Shown: positions 7,836 through 16,288, counted from the first letter of the stretch. The stretch is DNA of 60,873 bases from Intestinimonas sp052065695 (GCF_052065695.1 NZ_JBQHTM010000017.1:1-60873), one strand, 5' to 3'. Notes: a model not told the origin generated them from the letters alone. Program-made: numbers and translations.

Positions 7836-8867
7836 TTATCTGCGGCCTCCAAAACCGCCGCCCCGGCCACCGCCGAAGCCACCGCCGCGGCTGCCGCCAA
7901 AGCCGCCGCCACGGGAGCCGCCGAAGCCGCCACCCCGGCTGCCACCAAAGGAGCCGCCGAAACCGCCGCCGCGACTGCTGCTGAAGCCGCCGCCCCGGTG
8001 GTTGCTGAAGCCGCCACCGAAGCCGCCCCCTCTGGGGGGCGTGGGTCCCCGGGGCCCTCTGGGCGGCGGGGGAGGGGGCTGGTGCCAGCGGCGGCGGTAC
8101 CAGCCGTAGCTCGGCCCATGCCAGAAGAGGATGGGCCGGAAGACAAAGGGGGGTGTGGCCACGCCATAGTAGGCCTGACGGTAGGCATTATACCGGGCGG
8201 TATCGATGGCGGTGAGGACCGCCAGCAGCACCACCAGGAAGATGACCACGGTGACCACCGTCATGACGGTGTCAAGCGAGCCGCTGTAATAGTAGTGATA
8301 ATCTCCGCCGCCGGAGGCACCGTAGGTGTTCACATAGACCTGGTCCAGGGCGGAAAAGAGGGAGAGAACGCCCTCACCGCAGTTTCCCGCCTGGAGGGGG
8401 GAGCGCAGGTTCTGGTCCAGCAGGGTGGTGACGTCGGAGGAGGTGAGGCCGGGAAGGAAGTCGTTCCCCAAGGCCAGATAGGCGTCGGTGGTACCCGTGT
8501 CCACAACCAGAAGGGCGTCCATGGAGGAGAGGCCGATCTCGTTGGCCAGGGAGTAGGCGTAGTCGTCGATGGTCTGGCCGTCGGTGTCCAGCACTGCCGC
8601 CACCGCTACCAGGCTGCGGTACTGGGCGTCCCAGTTGGCATTATAGAGGCAGATGGTATCCTCTACGTCGGAGGAGAGGACGCCGGCCTCATCCCACAGC
8701 CAGGTCCGGTAGGGCGCGATGTCCAGTCCGGTGTCCAGGCTCTGGGCCTGGTCCACGGCAGGCTGGTCGCTGCCCGTGGGGGCCCGCATGAGGCCGATGC
8801 AGATGGACAGACCGATGACCAGCAGCAGGATGACCACTGCCACCCAGCGTTTTTTCAGCATTTCCAT
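7836..8867 (-). CDS. TPM-domain membrane protein with glycine-rich tail
   Basis: A 343-residue protein with an N-terminal membrane anchor (about residues 9-26). It then has an extracytoplasmic TPM (DUF477) domain with the typical WLWDEAGVLS start and DALLVVDT and LGNDFL segments, a second membrane helix (MTVVTVVIFLVVLLAVL), and a C-terminal tail of about 100 residues made of repeated GGGFGG and SRGGGFGG units after a proline run. The tail is low complexity and its DNA is internally repetitive. TPM proteins such as YgcG are linked to membrane repair or envelope assembly, but no activity can be assigned here. It is the last gene of a three-gene operon; its RBS overlaps the telA stop codon. Confidence 0.82.
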   Translation of the reverse strand: MEMLKKRWVAVVILLLVIGLSICIGLMRAPTGSDQPAVDQAQSLDTGLDIAPYRTWLWDEAGVLSSDVEDTICLYNANWDAQYRSLVAVAAVLDTDGQTIDDYAYSLANEIGLSSMDALLVVDTGTTDAYLALGNDFLPGLTSSDVTTLLDQNLRSPLQAGNCGEGVLSLFSALDQVYVNTYGASGGGDYHYYYSGSLDTVMTVVTVVIFLVVLLAVLTAIDTARYNAYRQAYYGVATPPFVFRPILFWHGPSYGWYRRRWHQPPPPPPRGPRGPTPPRGGGFGGGFSNHRGGGFSSSRGGGFGGSFGGSRGGGFGGSRGGGFGGSRGGGFGGGRGGGFGGRR

Positions 8868-8879
8868 GGTCTAAACTCC

Positions 8880-10076
8880 TCAGCCCCGCAGCTCCAGCAG
8901 CTTCTGCTTGAGCTCGCCCTCGATGCGGCCCAGCTCCAGCTCGGCCTCCTTGCGCTTCTGGGCGCCGTCCTGCTGGATCTTCATGACCTCGTCCAGGGTG
9001 GAGATGAGCTGCTGGTTGGTGTGCTGGAGGGTCTGGATGTCCACCACGCTGCGCTCGGCCTCCTTGGCCGTCTCGATGGTGCCCATCTTCAGCATGTCGG
9101 CATTCTTCTTCAGAAGCTCGTTGGTCATGTTGGTGACGGCGTTCTGGGCTGCGGTGGCCTGCCGGGAGTGCTCCAGGCCCAGGGAGAGGACCATCTGGCT
9201 CTTCCACAGGGGGATGGTGTTCACCAGGGAGGACTGGATCTTCTCCAGCATGAGGGCGTCGTTGTTCTGGATGAGCCGGGTCTGGGGACCCATCTGGATT
9301 GAGATCATGCGGGTGAGCTCCAGGTCGTGGATCTTTTTCTCAAAACGGGAGCACATATTGGCCAGGTCGTTGTAGGCCTGGGCGTCCTCCTGGGTGCCGG
9401 TCTCCGCCGCCTTTTTGCGCAGGGCCTCCAGGTCGTTCTCCCTGACCTGCTGGAGCCGCTTCTTGCCGGCCAGGATATACATGGTGAGTTCTTTATAGTA
9501 TTTGGTGTTGAGGTCGTACATCTGGTCCAGCATGGCGATGTCCTTCATCAGGGTTACCTGATGGCCCTCCAGCACCGCCACGATCTTGTTCACGTTGGTC
9601 TCGGCCTTGGCGTACTGGGCCTTCATGGCCTCCAGGTCGTTTTTCTTCTTCTGGAAGAAGCCGAAAATGCCGCTCTTCTCCTCCTGTCCGAAGTGCTGGA
9701 GCTCTCCCACCAGGCCGGCCAGGGACTGGCCGATCTCCCCCAGGTCCTTGGTGCGGACGGAGTTGAGGGTGTTCTCAGAGAAGGAGGCGATGTTCTTCTG
9801 AGCGGCGGCGCCGTACTGAAGGACCACGTTGGAGTCGGTGATGTCGATTTTCTGGGCAAAATCGTCCACCATCTTCCGCTCGGCCTCGGTGAGCTGGCTC
9901 TCGTCCAGCTGCACGGCGTGCTCATCCCGGGCCTTCTGGGCCGCGGCGGCATCCTCAGCGCTCTGGTCGGGGGTCAGGGTGAGCTCCGGAGCCTGAGGCG
10001 CCTGGGCGGCGGCGGTGCCAGCCGACAGGTCGGGAGTCAGGGTGAGCTCGGGGGTGAAATCATTGTTCTCAGGCAT
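8880..10076 (-). CDS. telA: TelA family toxic-anion-resistance protein
   Basis: A 398-residue soluble protein of the TelA (YaaN/KlaA) family, rich in charged and coiled-coil-forming helices. Typical family stretches include DIAMLDQMYDLNTKYYKELT, YILAGKK, RMISIQMGPQTRLIQNND and IPLWKSQMVLSLGL. The first 60 residues are a low-complexity tract with two copies of PELTLTPD. Family members are linked to tellurite and cell-wall stress resistance; the mechanism is unclear. It sits between an XpaC-type gene and a TPM gene. The xpaC-yaaN pairing is also known in Bacillus. Confidence 0.9.
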   Translation of the reverse strand: MPENNDFTPELTLTPDLSAGTAAAQAPQAPELTLTPDQSAEDAAAAQKARDEHAVQLDESQLTEAERKMVDDFAQKIDITDSNVVLQYGAAAQKNIASFSENTLNSVRTKDLGEIGQSLAGLVGELQHFGQEEKSGIFGFFQKKKNDLEAMKAQYAKAETNVNKIVAVLEGHQVTLMKDIAMLDQMYDLNTKYYKELTMYILAGKKRLQQVRENDLEALRKKAAETGTQEDAQAYNDLANMCSRFEKKIHDLELTRMISIQMGPQTRLIQNNDALMLEKIQSSLVNTIPLWKSQMVLSLGLEHSRQATAAQNAVTNMTNELLKKNADMLKMGTIETAKEAERSVVDIQTLQHTNQQLISTLDEVMKIQQDGAQKRKEAELELGRIEGELKQKLLELRG

Positions 10077-10159
10077 AATATGGTTCCCTCGCTTTCATCA
10101 TGAGTCAAAAAATTTTGAGGCGGAGGGTATCGATCCTCCGTATTCCTTTTGCTGGGGAT

Positions 10160-10840
10160 TCAATTCTGACCGCCCAGCTGTTCGCCGGCCAGACCCTCCT
10201 GGGCCAGCAGATTTTCCAGCACGGTGATGTCGGTGGAGATGTCCAGGGCCTCGTCTCCGAAGAGAGCGTCCAGCTGCTTGTCGAAGGCACGGACCACGGT
10301 GTCCATCATAGACTCGATCTTGCCCATGGTGCCGTCGATGTTCTCCCCGGATACCCCGGTGGCACCCATGCGGTCATAGGCGTTGAGGAGCTTGAGGGTG
10401 GTGGGGAGGTAGTAGTTGAGAAATTTTCGGATCTGGGGGAGCTTCTTGGGGTGCTCCACCACGTAGGAGATGATCTTTTTGGTGGTGGATTCCAGGTGAT
10501 CGATCTGGGCGGAGATGGTGGGGTCGGCGATGGCGTCGTTGAGGCGGTGCATCTCAGACACGGCCCGGTCCCGCTCCTGAATGAGGGCGTCCAGCTCCGG
10601 ATCGCCGGTGGAGGCGGGCTTCTTCTCAGCGGACTCAGACTTGGCCTTCTTTTCCGGCTCCGGTGTCTCAAAGGTCCGGTCAGGGCACAGAGCCTTGGCG
10701 ATGAGAAAGACCACCAGGGAGACCAGAATGGCGGCCACATAATGGAGGGGGCGGTAGAAGGGCAGGAACAGGCCGAAGATCAGCCACACCACGGCCACTG
10801 CATAGATGGGGAGTACGGATCGTTTCACTACTTTCGCCAT
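10160..10840 (-). CDS. XpaC-type protein (5-bromo-4-chloroindolyl phosphate hydrolysis family)
   Basis: A 226-residue protein with two adjacent membrane helices at the N-terminus (about residues 8-45), a charged Glu/Lys linker, and a helical cytoplasmic domain with the family's ESTTKKIISYVVEHPKKLPQ and RKFLNYYLPTTLKLLNAYDR segments. The activity in the family name was inferred from colony colour and is not proven enzymology. An upstream in-frame ATG exists, but the ATG at 10840 has AAGGAGG in place and lies downstream of the promoter at 10872-10900. First gene of the XpaC-TelA-TPM operon. Confidence 0.85.
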   Translation of the reverse strand: MAKVVKRSVLPIYAVAVVWLIFGLFLPFYRPLHYVAAILVSLVVFLIAKALCPDRTFETPEPEKKAKSESAEKKPASTGDPELDALIQERDRAVSEMHRLNDAIADPTISAQIDHLESTTKKIISYVVEHPKKLPQIRKFLNYYLPTTLKLLNAYDRMGATGVSGENIDGTMGKIESMMDTVVRAFDKQLDALFGDEALDISTDITVLENLLAQEGLAGEQLGGQN

Positions 10841-10871
10841 AACTGCCTCCTTAAACAGGGGATACATGGCT

Positions 10872-10900
10872 ATTGTACCCTCCCGCCGGGTGGGTGTCAA
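10872..10900 (-). promoter_or_regulatory. Promoter of the XpaC-TelA-TPM operon
   Basis: On the minus strand TTGACA (10895-10900) and TACAAT (10872-10877) are 17 bases apart. It is divergent from the ilvA promoter; the two -35 boxes are ten bases apart. Confidence 0.82.
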
Positions 10901-10910
10901 TGGCCGGGCA

Positions 10911-10939
10911 TTGACAGAGAGGGCAAAACTCATTATGAT
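10911..10939 (+). promoter_or_regulatory. Promoter of ilvA
   Basis: TTGACA (10911-10916), a 17-base spacer and TATGAT (10934-10939). The predicted start is about 30 bases before the ilvA start codon, leaving no room for a T-box or other long leader. Confidence 0.82.
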
Positions 10940-10978
10940 AAAAGAATACAGCTGTAAAACAAGAGGAAGTGAAGCGCC

Positions 10979-12193
10979 ATGATGACATTAGAGGATTTCA
11001 AGGCCGCACGGAGCGTGCTTGCCGGGGTGCTGGCCGACACCCATCTGGTCCATTCCACCGCCCTTTCCAAAGCCACGGGGAACCAGGTCTACATTAAACC
11101 GGAGAATATGCAGGTCACCGGCGCCTATAAGATTCGGGGCGCCTATTATAAGATTAGCACCCTCTCCCAGGAGGAGAAGGAGCGGGGACTTATCACTGCC
11201 TCCGCCGGCAACCACGCCCAGGGCGTGGCCTACGCCGCCCAGGCCGCCGGAGTAAAGGCCACCGTGGTCATGCCCACCACCACCCCCCTGGTGAAGGTGA
11301 ACAACACCAAGGACTACGGTGCACAGGTTATCCTCCACGGCGCCGTCTTTGACGATGCCGCCGAGCTGGCCAGCCGGCTCTCCGAGTCGGAGGGCTACAC
11401 CTACATCCACCCCTTCAACGACCCCGTCCTGGCCACCGGTCAGGGCACCATCGCCTATGAGATCTTCTCCGACCTGCCCGACGTGGACATCATTCTGGTG
11501 CCCGTGGGCGGCGGCGGACTGGCCTCCGGTGTGGCTACCCTCTCCAAGCTGCTCAACCCCAACGTAAAGGTTATCGGTGTGGAGCCCACCGGTGCCGCCT
11601 CCATGAAGGCCAGCCTGGAGGCCGGCCACATCGTCACCCTGGACAAGGTGGACACCATCGCCGACGGCGTGGCGGTCAAGACCCCGGGCGACAAGATCTT
11701 CCCCTACATCCAACAGAACCTGGACGGTATCATCACCATCGACGACCATGAGCTGGTGGATGCCTTCCTGGATATGATGGAAAAGCACAAGATGATTGTG
11801 GAGAACGCCGGGCTGCTCTCCATCGCCGCCCTCAATCACCTGGACTGCAAGGGGAAGAACGTGGTGAGTGTTCTCTCCGGAGGCAACATGGACGTCATCA
11901 CCGTCTCCTCTCTGGTCCAGCACGGCCTGGTGAGCCGGGGCCGGGTGTTCACTTTCTCGGTGCAGCTCCCCGACCGGCCAGGCGAGCTGGTCCGGGTGGC
12001 CGAGCTGGTGGCCGAACTCAACGGCAACATCATCCGGCTCGACCACAACCAGTTTGTCAACATCAACCGCCAGAGCGGTGTGGAGCTGCGGGTCACCCTG
12101 GAGGCCTTCGGGCTTGTCCACAAGGGGGAGATCATGGCTGCCCTGCGCCAGGCGGGCTACGACGCCAAAGAGGTCATGACCACCAGCGTCTGA
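10979..12193 (+). CDS. ilvA: Threonine ammonia-lyase
   Basis: A 404-residue PLP enzyme that converts threonine to 2-oxobutyrate and ammonia, the entry to isoleucine synthesis or to threonine catabolism. The N-terminal catalytic part has the PLP lysine in TGAYKIRGA (about residue 52), the SAGNHAQGVAYAA loop and the glycine-rich VPVGGGGLASG phosphate site. The C-terminal 75 residues (FTFSVQLPDRPGEL onward) form one ACT domain. The length of about 400 with a single ACT domain fits the short TdcB-like form common in Firmicutes, not the two-ACT E. coli IlvA. Two consecutive ATGs start the reading frame. Confidence 0.93.
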   Translation: MMTLEDFKAARSVLAGVLADTHLVHSTALSKATGNQVYIKPENMQVTGAYKIRGAYYKISTLSQEEKERGLITASAGNHAQGVAYAAQAAGVKATVVMPTTTPLVKVNNTKDYGAQVILHGAVFDDAAELASRLSESEGYTYIHPFNDPVLATGQGTIAYEIFSDLPDVDIILVPVGGGGLASGVATLSKLLNPNVKVIGVEPTGAASMKASLEAGHIVTLDKVDTIADGVAVKTPGDKIFPYIQQNLDGIITIDDHELVDAFLDMMEKHKMIVENAGLLSIAALNHLDCKGKNVVSVLSGGNMDVITVSSLVQHGLVSRGRVFTFSVQLPDRPGELVRVAELVAELNGNIIRLDHNQFVNINRQSGVELRVTLEAFGLVHKGEIMAALRQAGYDAKEVMTTSV

Positions 12194-12203
12194 CAAATGC
12201 TGT

Positions 12204-12232
12204 GCCGCCCGCCGGCGGGGCCGGCGGGCGGC
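12204..12232 (+). other. Very GC-rich hairpin after ilvA
   Basis: A perfect 12-bp stem GCCGCCCGCCGG/CCGGCGGGCGGC with a five-base loop starts ten bases after the ilvA stop. It has no U-tract, so it may act as a 3' stability structure. The rest of 12233-12454 is GC-rich with no convincing gene; only the rpe ribosome binding site is recognisable. Confidence 0.7.
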
Positions 12233-12454
12233 TATATGTCATGCGGCAGGCCGCGCCGGACCGTCGCCGCCGTGCCGGGCGGCGGCGTGGGGCCGCGCTG
12301 GGGAGGCCGGCGGCTGTTCCGGGGCCACGTTCCGCTTGCCGTATCCTATGCCGCCCGGCGGCTGAGGGTGCCCGGAAGGGACCTGTCCGCATATCTTTCA
12401 AAACCACGTCCTGCCCTTGTCCCGATGATATTTTTCCACAAGGAGTGAAGAATT

Positions 12455-13102
12455 ATGGTAAAGATCGCGCCATCCATTCTTTCCGCTGACTTTTGCGCCC
12501 TGGACCGGGAGATCAAGCGTGTCTCCACCGCCGACTGGCTCCATGTGGATGTGATGGACGGTATGTTCGTGCCCAACATCACCATCGGGGTGCCGGTGGT
12601 GGCCTCCATTCGGAAACATACGGACATGTTTCTGGACGTCCATCTCATGGTGGAGAAGCCGGGACGGTACGTTGAGGCCTTCGCCAAGGCGGGGGCCGAC
12701 TTGCTTTCCGTCCACCTGGAGGCCGACCTACCTCCGGCTATCCACGACGCCCTCCATGCCATGGAGGACAATGGCGTGAAAAAGGCCATCGCCCTCCGGC
12801 CCATCACTGCCGCTGAGGCGGTGCTCCCCCACCTGGAGCAGGGGCTGGATATGGTGCTGGTGATGACGGTAGAGCCTGGCTTCGGCGGCCAGAAGTTCAT
12901 GACCGATCAGCTCAGCAAGATCCGGGCCATCCGGGGCTATATCGACCGGTACTGCCCGGGTTGCGACTTGGAGGTGGACGGCGGCGTCAACCTGGAGACG
13001 GCCAGACTGGTGACCGAGGCCGGCGCCAACGTGCTGGTGGCCGGCTCAGCGGTGTATGGGGCAAAGGACCCCGCTGCCATGATCGCCGCCCTCCGGGGCT
13101 GA
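12455..13102 (+). CDS. rpe: Ribulose-phosphate 3-epimerase
   Basis: A 215-residue TIM-barrel enzyme interconverting ribulose-5-phosphate and xylulose-5-phosphate in the pentose phosphate pathway. It starts with the family signature IAPSILSADF. Metal-binding histidine/aspartate residues are in LHVDVMDG and FLDVHLMV. The catalytic Asp is in LEVDGGVN, and the phosphate-binding loop is near VAGSAVYG. The start ATG follows AAGGAGTGAAGAATT. It is 41 bases upstream of recR, probably the same transcript. Confidence 0.96.
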   Translation: MVKIAPSILSADFCALDREIKRVSTADWLHVDVMDGMFVPNITIGVPVVASIRKHTDMFLDVHLMVEKPGRYVEAFAKAGADLLSVHLEADLPPAIHDALHAMEDNGVKKAIALRPITAAEAVLPHLEQGLDMVLVMTVEPGFGGQKFMTDQLSKIRAIRGYIDRYCPGCDLEVDGGVNLETARLVTEAGANVLVAGSAVYGAKDPAAMIAALRG

Positions 13103-13143
13103 GCGGTCCACTATCCCGATTCCGTTTGGAGGTAACCCGATCC

Positions 13144-13755
13144 ATGGAATACTTTCCCCCCGCCCTGGAGCGGCTCACGGAGCAGTTTGCCCGTCTGCCG
13201 GGCATCGGCGCCAAGAGCGCCCAGCGGCTGGCCTTTTTCATCCTGGGCCTGCCGGAGGAGGACGCCAAGGAGTTTGCAGACGCCATCGTAGCCGCCAAGG
13301 AGTCCATCTCCCTGTGTCCCATCTGCGGGAACTTCACCCAGGGAGACGGCCCCTGCGCCATCTGCAGCAGCGACAAGCGGGACCCCGGCTTGGTCTGTGT
13401 GGTGGCCGATCCACGGGATGTCATCGCCCTGGAGCGGTCCCGGGAGTACAACGGCCGTTACCACGTCCTCCACGGCGTCATCTCGCCCATGAACCACGTG
13501 GGGCCCGACGACCTGCACATCAAGGAGCTCACCCAGCGGGTGGCCTCCGGCGAGGTGCGGGAGGTCATCATGGCCACCAACCCAGACACCGAGGGGGAAG
13601 CCACCGCCATGTATCTGGCTCGGCTCCTACGCCCCTTCGGCGTCAAGATCACCCGCCTGGCCTACGGCATCCCTGTGGGCGGACACCTGGAGTACGCCGA
13701 CGACGCCACCCTCATGCGCGCTCTGGAGGGCCGCCGGGAGTTCTTTTTCTCGTGA
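13144..13755 (+). CDS. recR: Recombination mediator protein RecR
   Basis: A 203-residue DNA-repair protein that works with RecF and RecO to load RecA at gaps. It has the helix-hairpin-helix LPGIGAKSAQRLAF, a zinc-binding module CPIC...CAIC (about residues 57-72), a Toprim segment VVADPRDVIALE, and the C-terminal GGHLEYADDATLMRAL. The ATG at 13144 follows GGAGGTAACCC and gives the standard length. The last codons lie inside a T-rich palindromic repeat: the stop codon is in the loop of the hairpin at 13740-13765. Confidence 0.97.
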   Translation: MEYFPPALERLTEQFARLPGIGAKSAQRLAFFILGLPEEDAKEFADAIVAAKESISLCPICGNFTQGDGPCAICSSDKRDPGLVCVVADPRDVIALERSREYNGRYHVLHGVISPMNHVGPDDLHIKELTQRVASGEVREVIMATNPDTEGEATAMYLARLLRPFGVKITRLAYGIPVGGHLEYADDATLMRALEGRREFFFS

Positions 13756-13775
13756 GAAAAAGAACCAAAAAGAGC
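13740..13775 (-). repeat. T-rich palindromic repeat spanning the recR stop codon
   Basis: Perfect 12-base arms GTTCTTTTTCTC and GAGAAAAAGAAC enclose two bases. Read on the minus strand, the lead GCTCTTTTTG plus palindrome matches the copy at 21434-21469 almost base for base. The repeat contributes the end of recR, so the C-terminal FFFS residues come from it. Confidence 0.78.
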
Positions 13776-13831
13776 TTTATTATCGCTCTCGCACTGGTTT
13801 GAGAGTGAAAGGCAATCACACGGCCACCGGC
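13752..13831 (+). repeat. Direct repeat, copy 1 (80 bp)
   Basis: 80 bases that recur at 13859-13938 with two mismatches, giving a period of 107 bases. Each copy begins with the right arm of the T-rich palindrome and contains an internal CTCTC...GAGAG hairpin. Confidence 0.9.
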
Positions 13832-13858
13832 CCGGTGCGTGTGCGGAAGGGCTTTTTG

Positions 13859-13938
13859 GTGAGAAAAAGAACCAAAGAGAGCTTTATTATCGCTCTTGCA
13901 CTGGTTTGAGAGTGAAAGGCAATCACACGGCCACCGGC
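13859..13938 (+). repeat. Direct repeat, copy 2 (80 bp)
   Basis: Second copy of the unit at 13752-13831 (78 of 80 bases identical by eye). Here the left palindrome arm is missing. No gene is seen between 13756 and 13996. Confidence 0.9.
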
Positions 13939-13963
13939 GTGGTCCAACATATTAGGATAAAAG

Positions 13964-13996
13964 AAGCGGACGCCCGAGCGGGCGTCCGCTTTTTCT
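13964..13996. terminator. Bidirectional terminator between recR and ansA
   Basis: The stem AGCGGACGCCCG/CGGGCGTCCGCT is followed by TTTTTCTTT on the plus strand and by T-rich sequence on the minus strand. It separates the convergent rpe-recR and ansA units. Confidence 0.88.
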
Positions 13997-14998
13997 TTAG
14001 TTCGGAGTGGATACCTCGCCGCAGAGGCTGCGGCTGAAGCAGTCCCTGATCTCCGCCGGGTCGTCGGTCTGGCCCAGTACCCACATGAGCTTGGTAACGG
14101 CGGCTTCGGTGGTCATGTCCCAGCCCTGGAGCACCCCTTGGGCCAGGGCCTTCTGGCCGGCCTGGTAGAGGGTGAAGTCGCTGCTCTCATAGAGGCACTG
14201 GGAGCACACCACCACCGTCATCCCCGCCTGGGCGGCGCCGTGGAGCTTGGAGATGAGGTCCCGGCGGATGAAGTGGAGGCCGCCGGCGCCGAAGGCCTCG
14301 ATGACCACGCCCCGGTAGTGCATCTGGTGGAGCATGTCGAAGATCTCCGGGTCCAGGCCGGGGGTGAGCTTGATGAGAAAGACGTCCCGGCACAACTCAC
14401 TTCTGAGCACGCAGTCCCCGTCGGTACGTGGCGGCAGGGCGGCGGCGTTGATGTGGAGGCCGCCGGCGTCCACGTCGCCCACCAGAGGCCAGTTGACGCT
14501 CTCAAAGGCGTCAAAGTCCTTTGTGCGGGTCTTGACTGCCCGACAGCCCAGAATGACCTTCCGGTCAAAGGCCACAAAGACCCCCGCCGCGCCGGAGCAG
14601 GCCATGGCGAAGGCGATGCGCAGGTTTTCCAGGGCGTCGGTGAGAGGGTGCTCGATGGGCAGCTGGCTGCCGGTGAGCACCACCGGGATGGGGATGCCCC
14701 TGAGCATGAAGCTGAGCACCGAGGCGGTATAGGCCATGGTGTCGGTGCCGTGGGTGACCACGATGCCGTCGTAGCCCGCCCGCTCAGCGTACACCGCCCG
14801 GGCGATGAGCTGCCACTCCTCCGGCTGGATGTTGGAGGAGTCCAGGTGAAGAATGTCCCGGACAGTGACGGTGTAGCTGTCGGTGAGGAAGGGGATGCGC
14901 CGGGCCAGGTCCTCACCGTCCATCTCGGGGGCCAGGCCCTCGTCGGTGGGGCGGGAGGCGATGGTCCCTCCCGTGGTGAGCAGAAGAATGTGTTTCAA
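13997..14998 (-). CDS. ansA: Type I L-asparaginase
   Basis: A 333-residue enzyme that hydrolyses asparagine to aspartate and ammonia. It has the two catalytic threonine motifs, TTGGTIAS at residues 7-14 and VVTHGTDTMAYTAS near residue 83, and the PVVLTGSQ segment. There is no signal peptide, which fits the cytoplasmic type. The start is TTG at 14998 after AAAGGAGACC; no ATG fits. It lies 24 bases after the broken azoreductase gene and may be the tail of the PadR-DUF2812 transcript. Confidence 0.93.
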   Translation of the reverse strand: MKHILLLTTGGTIASRPTDEGLAPEMDGEDLARRIPFLTDSYTVTVRDILHLDSSNIQPEEWQLIARAVYAERAGYDGIVVTHGTDTMAYTASVLSFMLRGIPIPVVLTGSQLPIEHPLTDALENLRIAFAMACSGAAGVFVAFDRKVILGCRAVKTRTKDFDAFESVNWPLVGDVDAGGLHINAAALPPRTDGDCVLRSELCRDVFLIKLTPGLDPEIFDMLHQMHYRGVVIEAFGAGGLHFIRRDLISKLHGAAQAGMTVVVCSQCLYESSDFTLYQAGQKALAQGVLQGWDMTTEAAVTKLMWVLGQTDDPAEIRDCFSRSLCGEVSTPN

Positions 14999-15022
14999 TG
15001 GTGCTTGGTCTCCTTTATATGC

Positions 15023-15627
15023 TCAGAATTGGGTGGCCAGGACCTGGGCCTCCCCCATGGCCTGGGCCAGGATGGCCTCCTTGTTGTTGCGGACGTCATC
15101 CAGCCCTTCGGCACACAGCAGCTGGAAGTCAGAGATGCCATACATGGCGCACAGTGCCTTGAGGTGATGGGCGCCCGACTCCATCCACGCCGTCTCCGGA
15201 AGGGAGAAGTTGCCGCCCCGGGTGGTGATGAGGAGCAGCTTTTCCGCCCGGCTCAGGCCGACGCTGTTGCCGTCAGCGTCGTAGCCGAAGGTGATATCAC
15301 ACACCGAGATGCGCTCCAGGTAGATCTTCAGAATGGCGGGGTAGGAGAGGTCCCAGAAGGGGGCAGCGATGACGATTTTGTCCGCCCTGGCAAACTGCCA
15401 GGCGGCGTCAAAGCTGGGGTCGTCCAGCTTTCCGGCGCCCCACAGCTCGTCCCGGAGCTCCAGCACTTCCGGGTACTGGGGCTCCAGCCGTTCTGTCATC
15501 AGATTGCGCTCCGTGACGGTGACCTCCGGGTGGTTTTTACGTATTCGGAGAGAAAATGCCGGGCCAGGGACAGGGTGCGGGACCGCTCTCCCCGGACGCA
15601 GGCATTGACAAACAGCAGTTCAGACAT
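15023..15627 (-). pseudogene. Frameshifted FMN-dependent NADH-azoreductase / NAD(P)H oxidoreductase
   Basis: The ATG at 15627 has a good RBS (GGGAGGT) and opens MSELLFVNACVRGERSRT, the expected flavodoxin-like N-terminus. The frame runs into a stop after about 42 codons. The rest, from PEVTVTERNL to the end, continues in another frame from about 15535 to 15023. The junction is a run of five A (plus-strand T5, 15534-15538); a sixth A would restore VKNHPEVTV and give about 201 residues, a normal AzoR length. The downstream part retains APFWDLSYPAILKIY and TTRGGNF. Either a recent inactivating mutation, a sequencing error in a homopolymer, or slippage. Confidence 0.85.
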
Positions 15628-15646
15628 GGTAATGACCTCCCGTTGT

Positions 15647-16273
15647 TTACCCAAATTTCTCCTTCAGTATACCCCGGACGGCCTCATCTGTCCAGTCCAG
15701 AGGTCCTTCCAGCCGGACGGCGGTGTTCCCCTCCCGGAGGACCAGGACGGAATAGTCGTCGGGCGGATCAGGCAGGAAGATCCAGCTCTCGTCAAAGCCC
15801 AGCTCCACCGGAGTGAAGGGTTCGTCCTCCATGAGGGCCCGGGCGGTCCGGACGGCTAGACCCTCCCAGAGGCAGTGGTAACGTCTGGTGTACAGGAAGA
15901 GGGACCAGGTGGAGTCACAATCCACCAGTTCCAGGTACTCCCACCGGTTTACCAGAGGAGTACCGGTGTGGACGCTGTCCATGGCGTAGCGGGCGTAGTC
16001 GAGCCCCACCTCCTCGCCCCGGACGGTGCCCTCCCAGCCCCAGCCCGCCTGATTCAGGAAATTCCGGTAATCCTGGTCCTTCTTGCCGCCGGAGATGTCC
16101 ACGCAGTATCTGAGATCGGTGCGCTCCGTCCGACGGAGGCGGAACAGATAGCCCCATAGGGTGGTTTTGCTGGTATACTGCCAGCCCTGGGCGGACTTCT
16201 GGTTGAGCCACCCCTCCGCCGCCTTGTAGTCCATGGTGAGAAAGGGAAACAGGGTCCAGGTTTCTTCAGTCAT
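15647..16273 (-). CDS. DUF2812-domain protein 1 (no membrane segment)
   Basis: A 208-residue protein. The N-terminal 100 residues are a DUF2812 domain: FLTMDYKAAEGWLNQKSAQGW, then RTERTDLRYCVD and a DYRNFLNQAGW segment. The C-terminal part (ELGFDESWIFL...SVLVLREGNTAVRLEGPLD) matches the C-termini of the three paralogues upstream. Unlike them it has no membrane helices between the two domains, so it looks like a short soluble version. Function of DUF2812 is unknown. Last of four tandem paralogues; 16 bases after the next. Confidence 0.85.
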   Translation of the reverse strand: MTEETWTLFPFLTMDYKAAEGWLNQKSAQGWQYTSKTTLWGYLFRLRRTERTDLRYCVDISGGKKDQDYRNFLNQAGWGWEGTVRGEEVGLDYARYAMDSVHTGTPLVNRWEYLELVDCDSTWSLFLYTRRYHCLWEGLAVRTARALMEDEPFTPVELGFDESWIFLPDPPDDYSVLVLREGNTAVRLEGPLDWTDEAVRGILKEKFG

Positions 16274-16288
16274 GATAACACCTCCTGT

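Noticed and set aside
7845..8060. Repetitive DNA in the TPM gene as a CRISPR or tandem-repeat array
   Set aside because: The repeats are in frame, code for GGGFGG-type units and lack spacers.
12196..12489. Short open frames between ilvA and rpe
   Set aside because: No RBS, arginine/proline-rich composition and overlap with rpe; they reflect GC-rich non-coding sequence.
14138..15859. A 573-codon plus-strand open frame
   Set aside because: Antisense to ansA, the azoreductase and the first DUF2812 gene; no recognisable domain.
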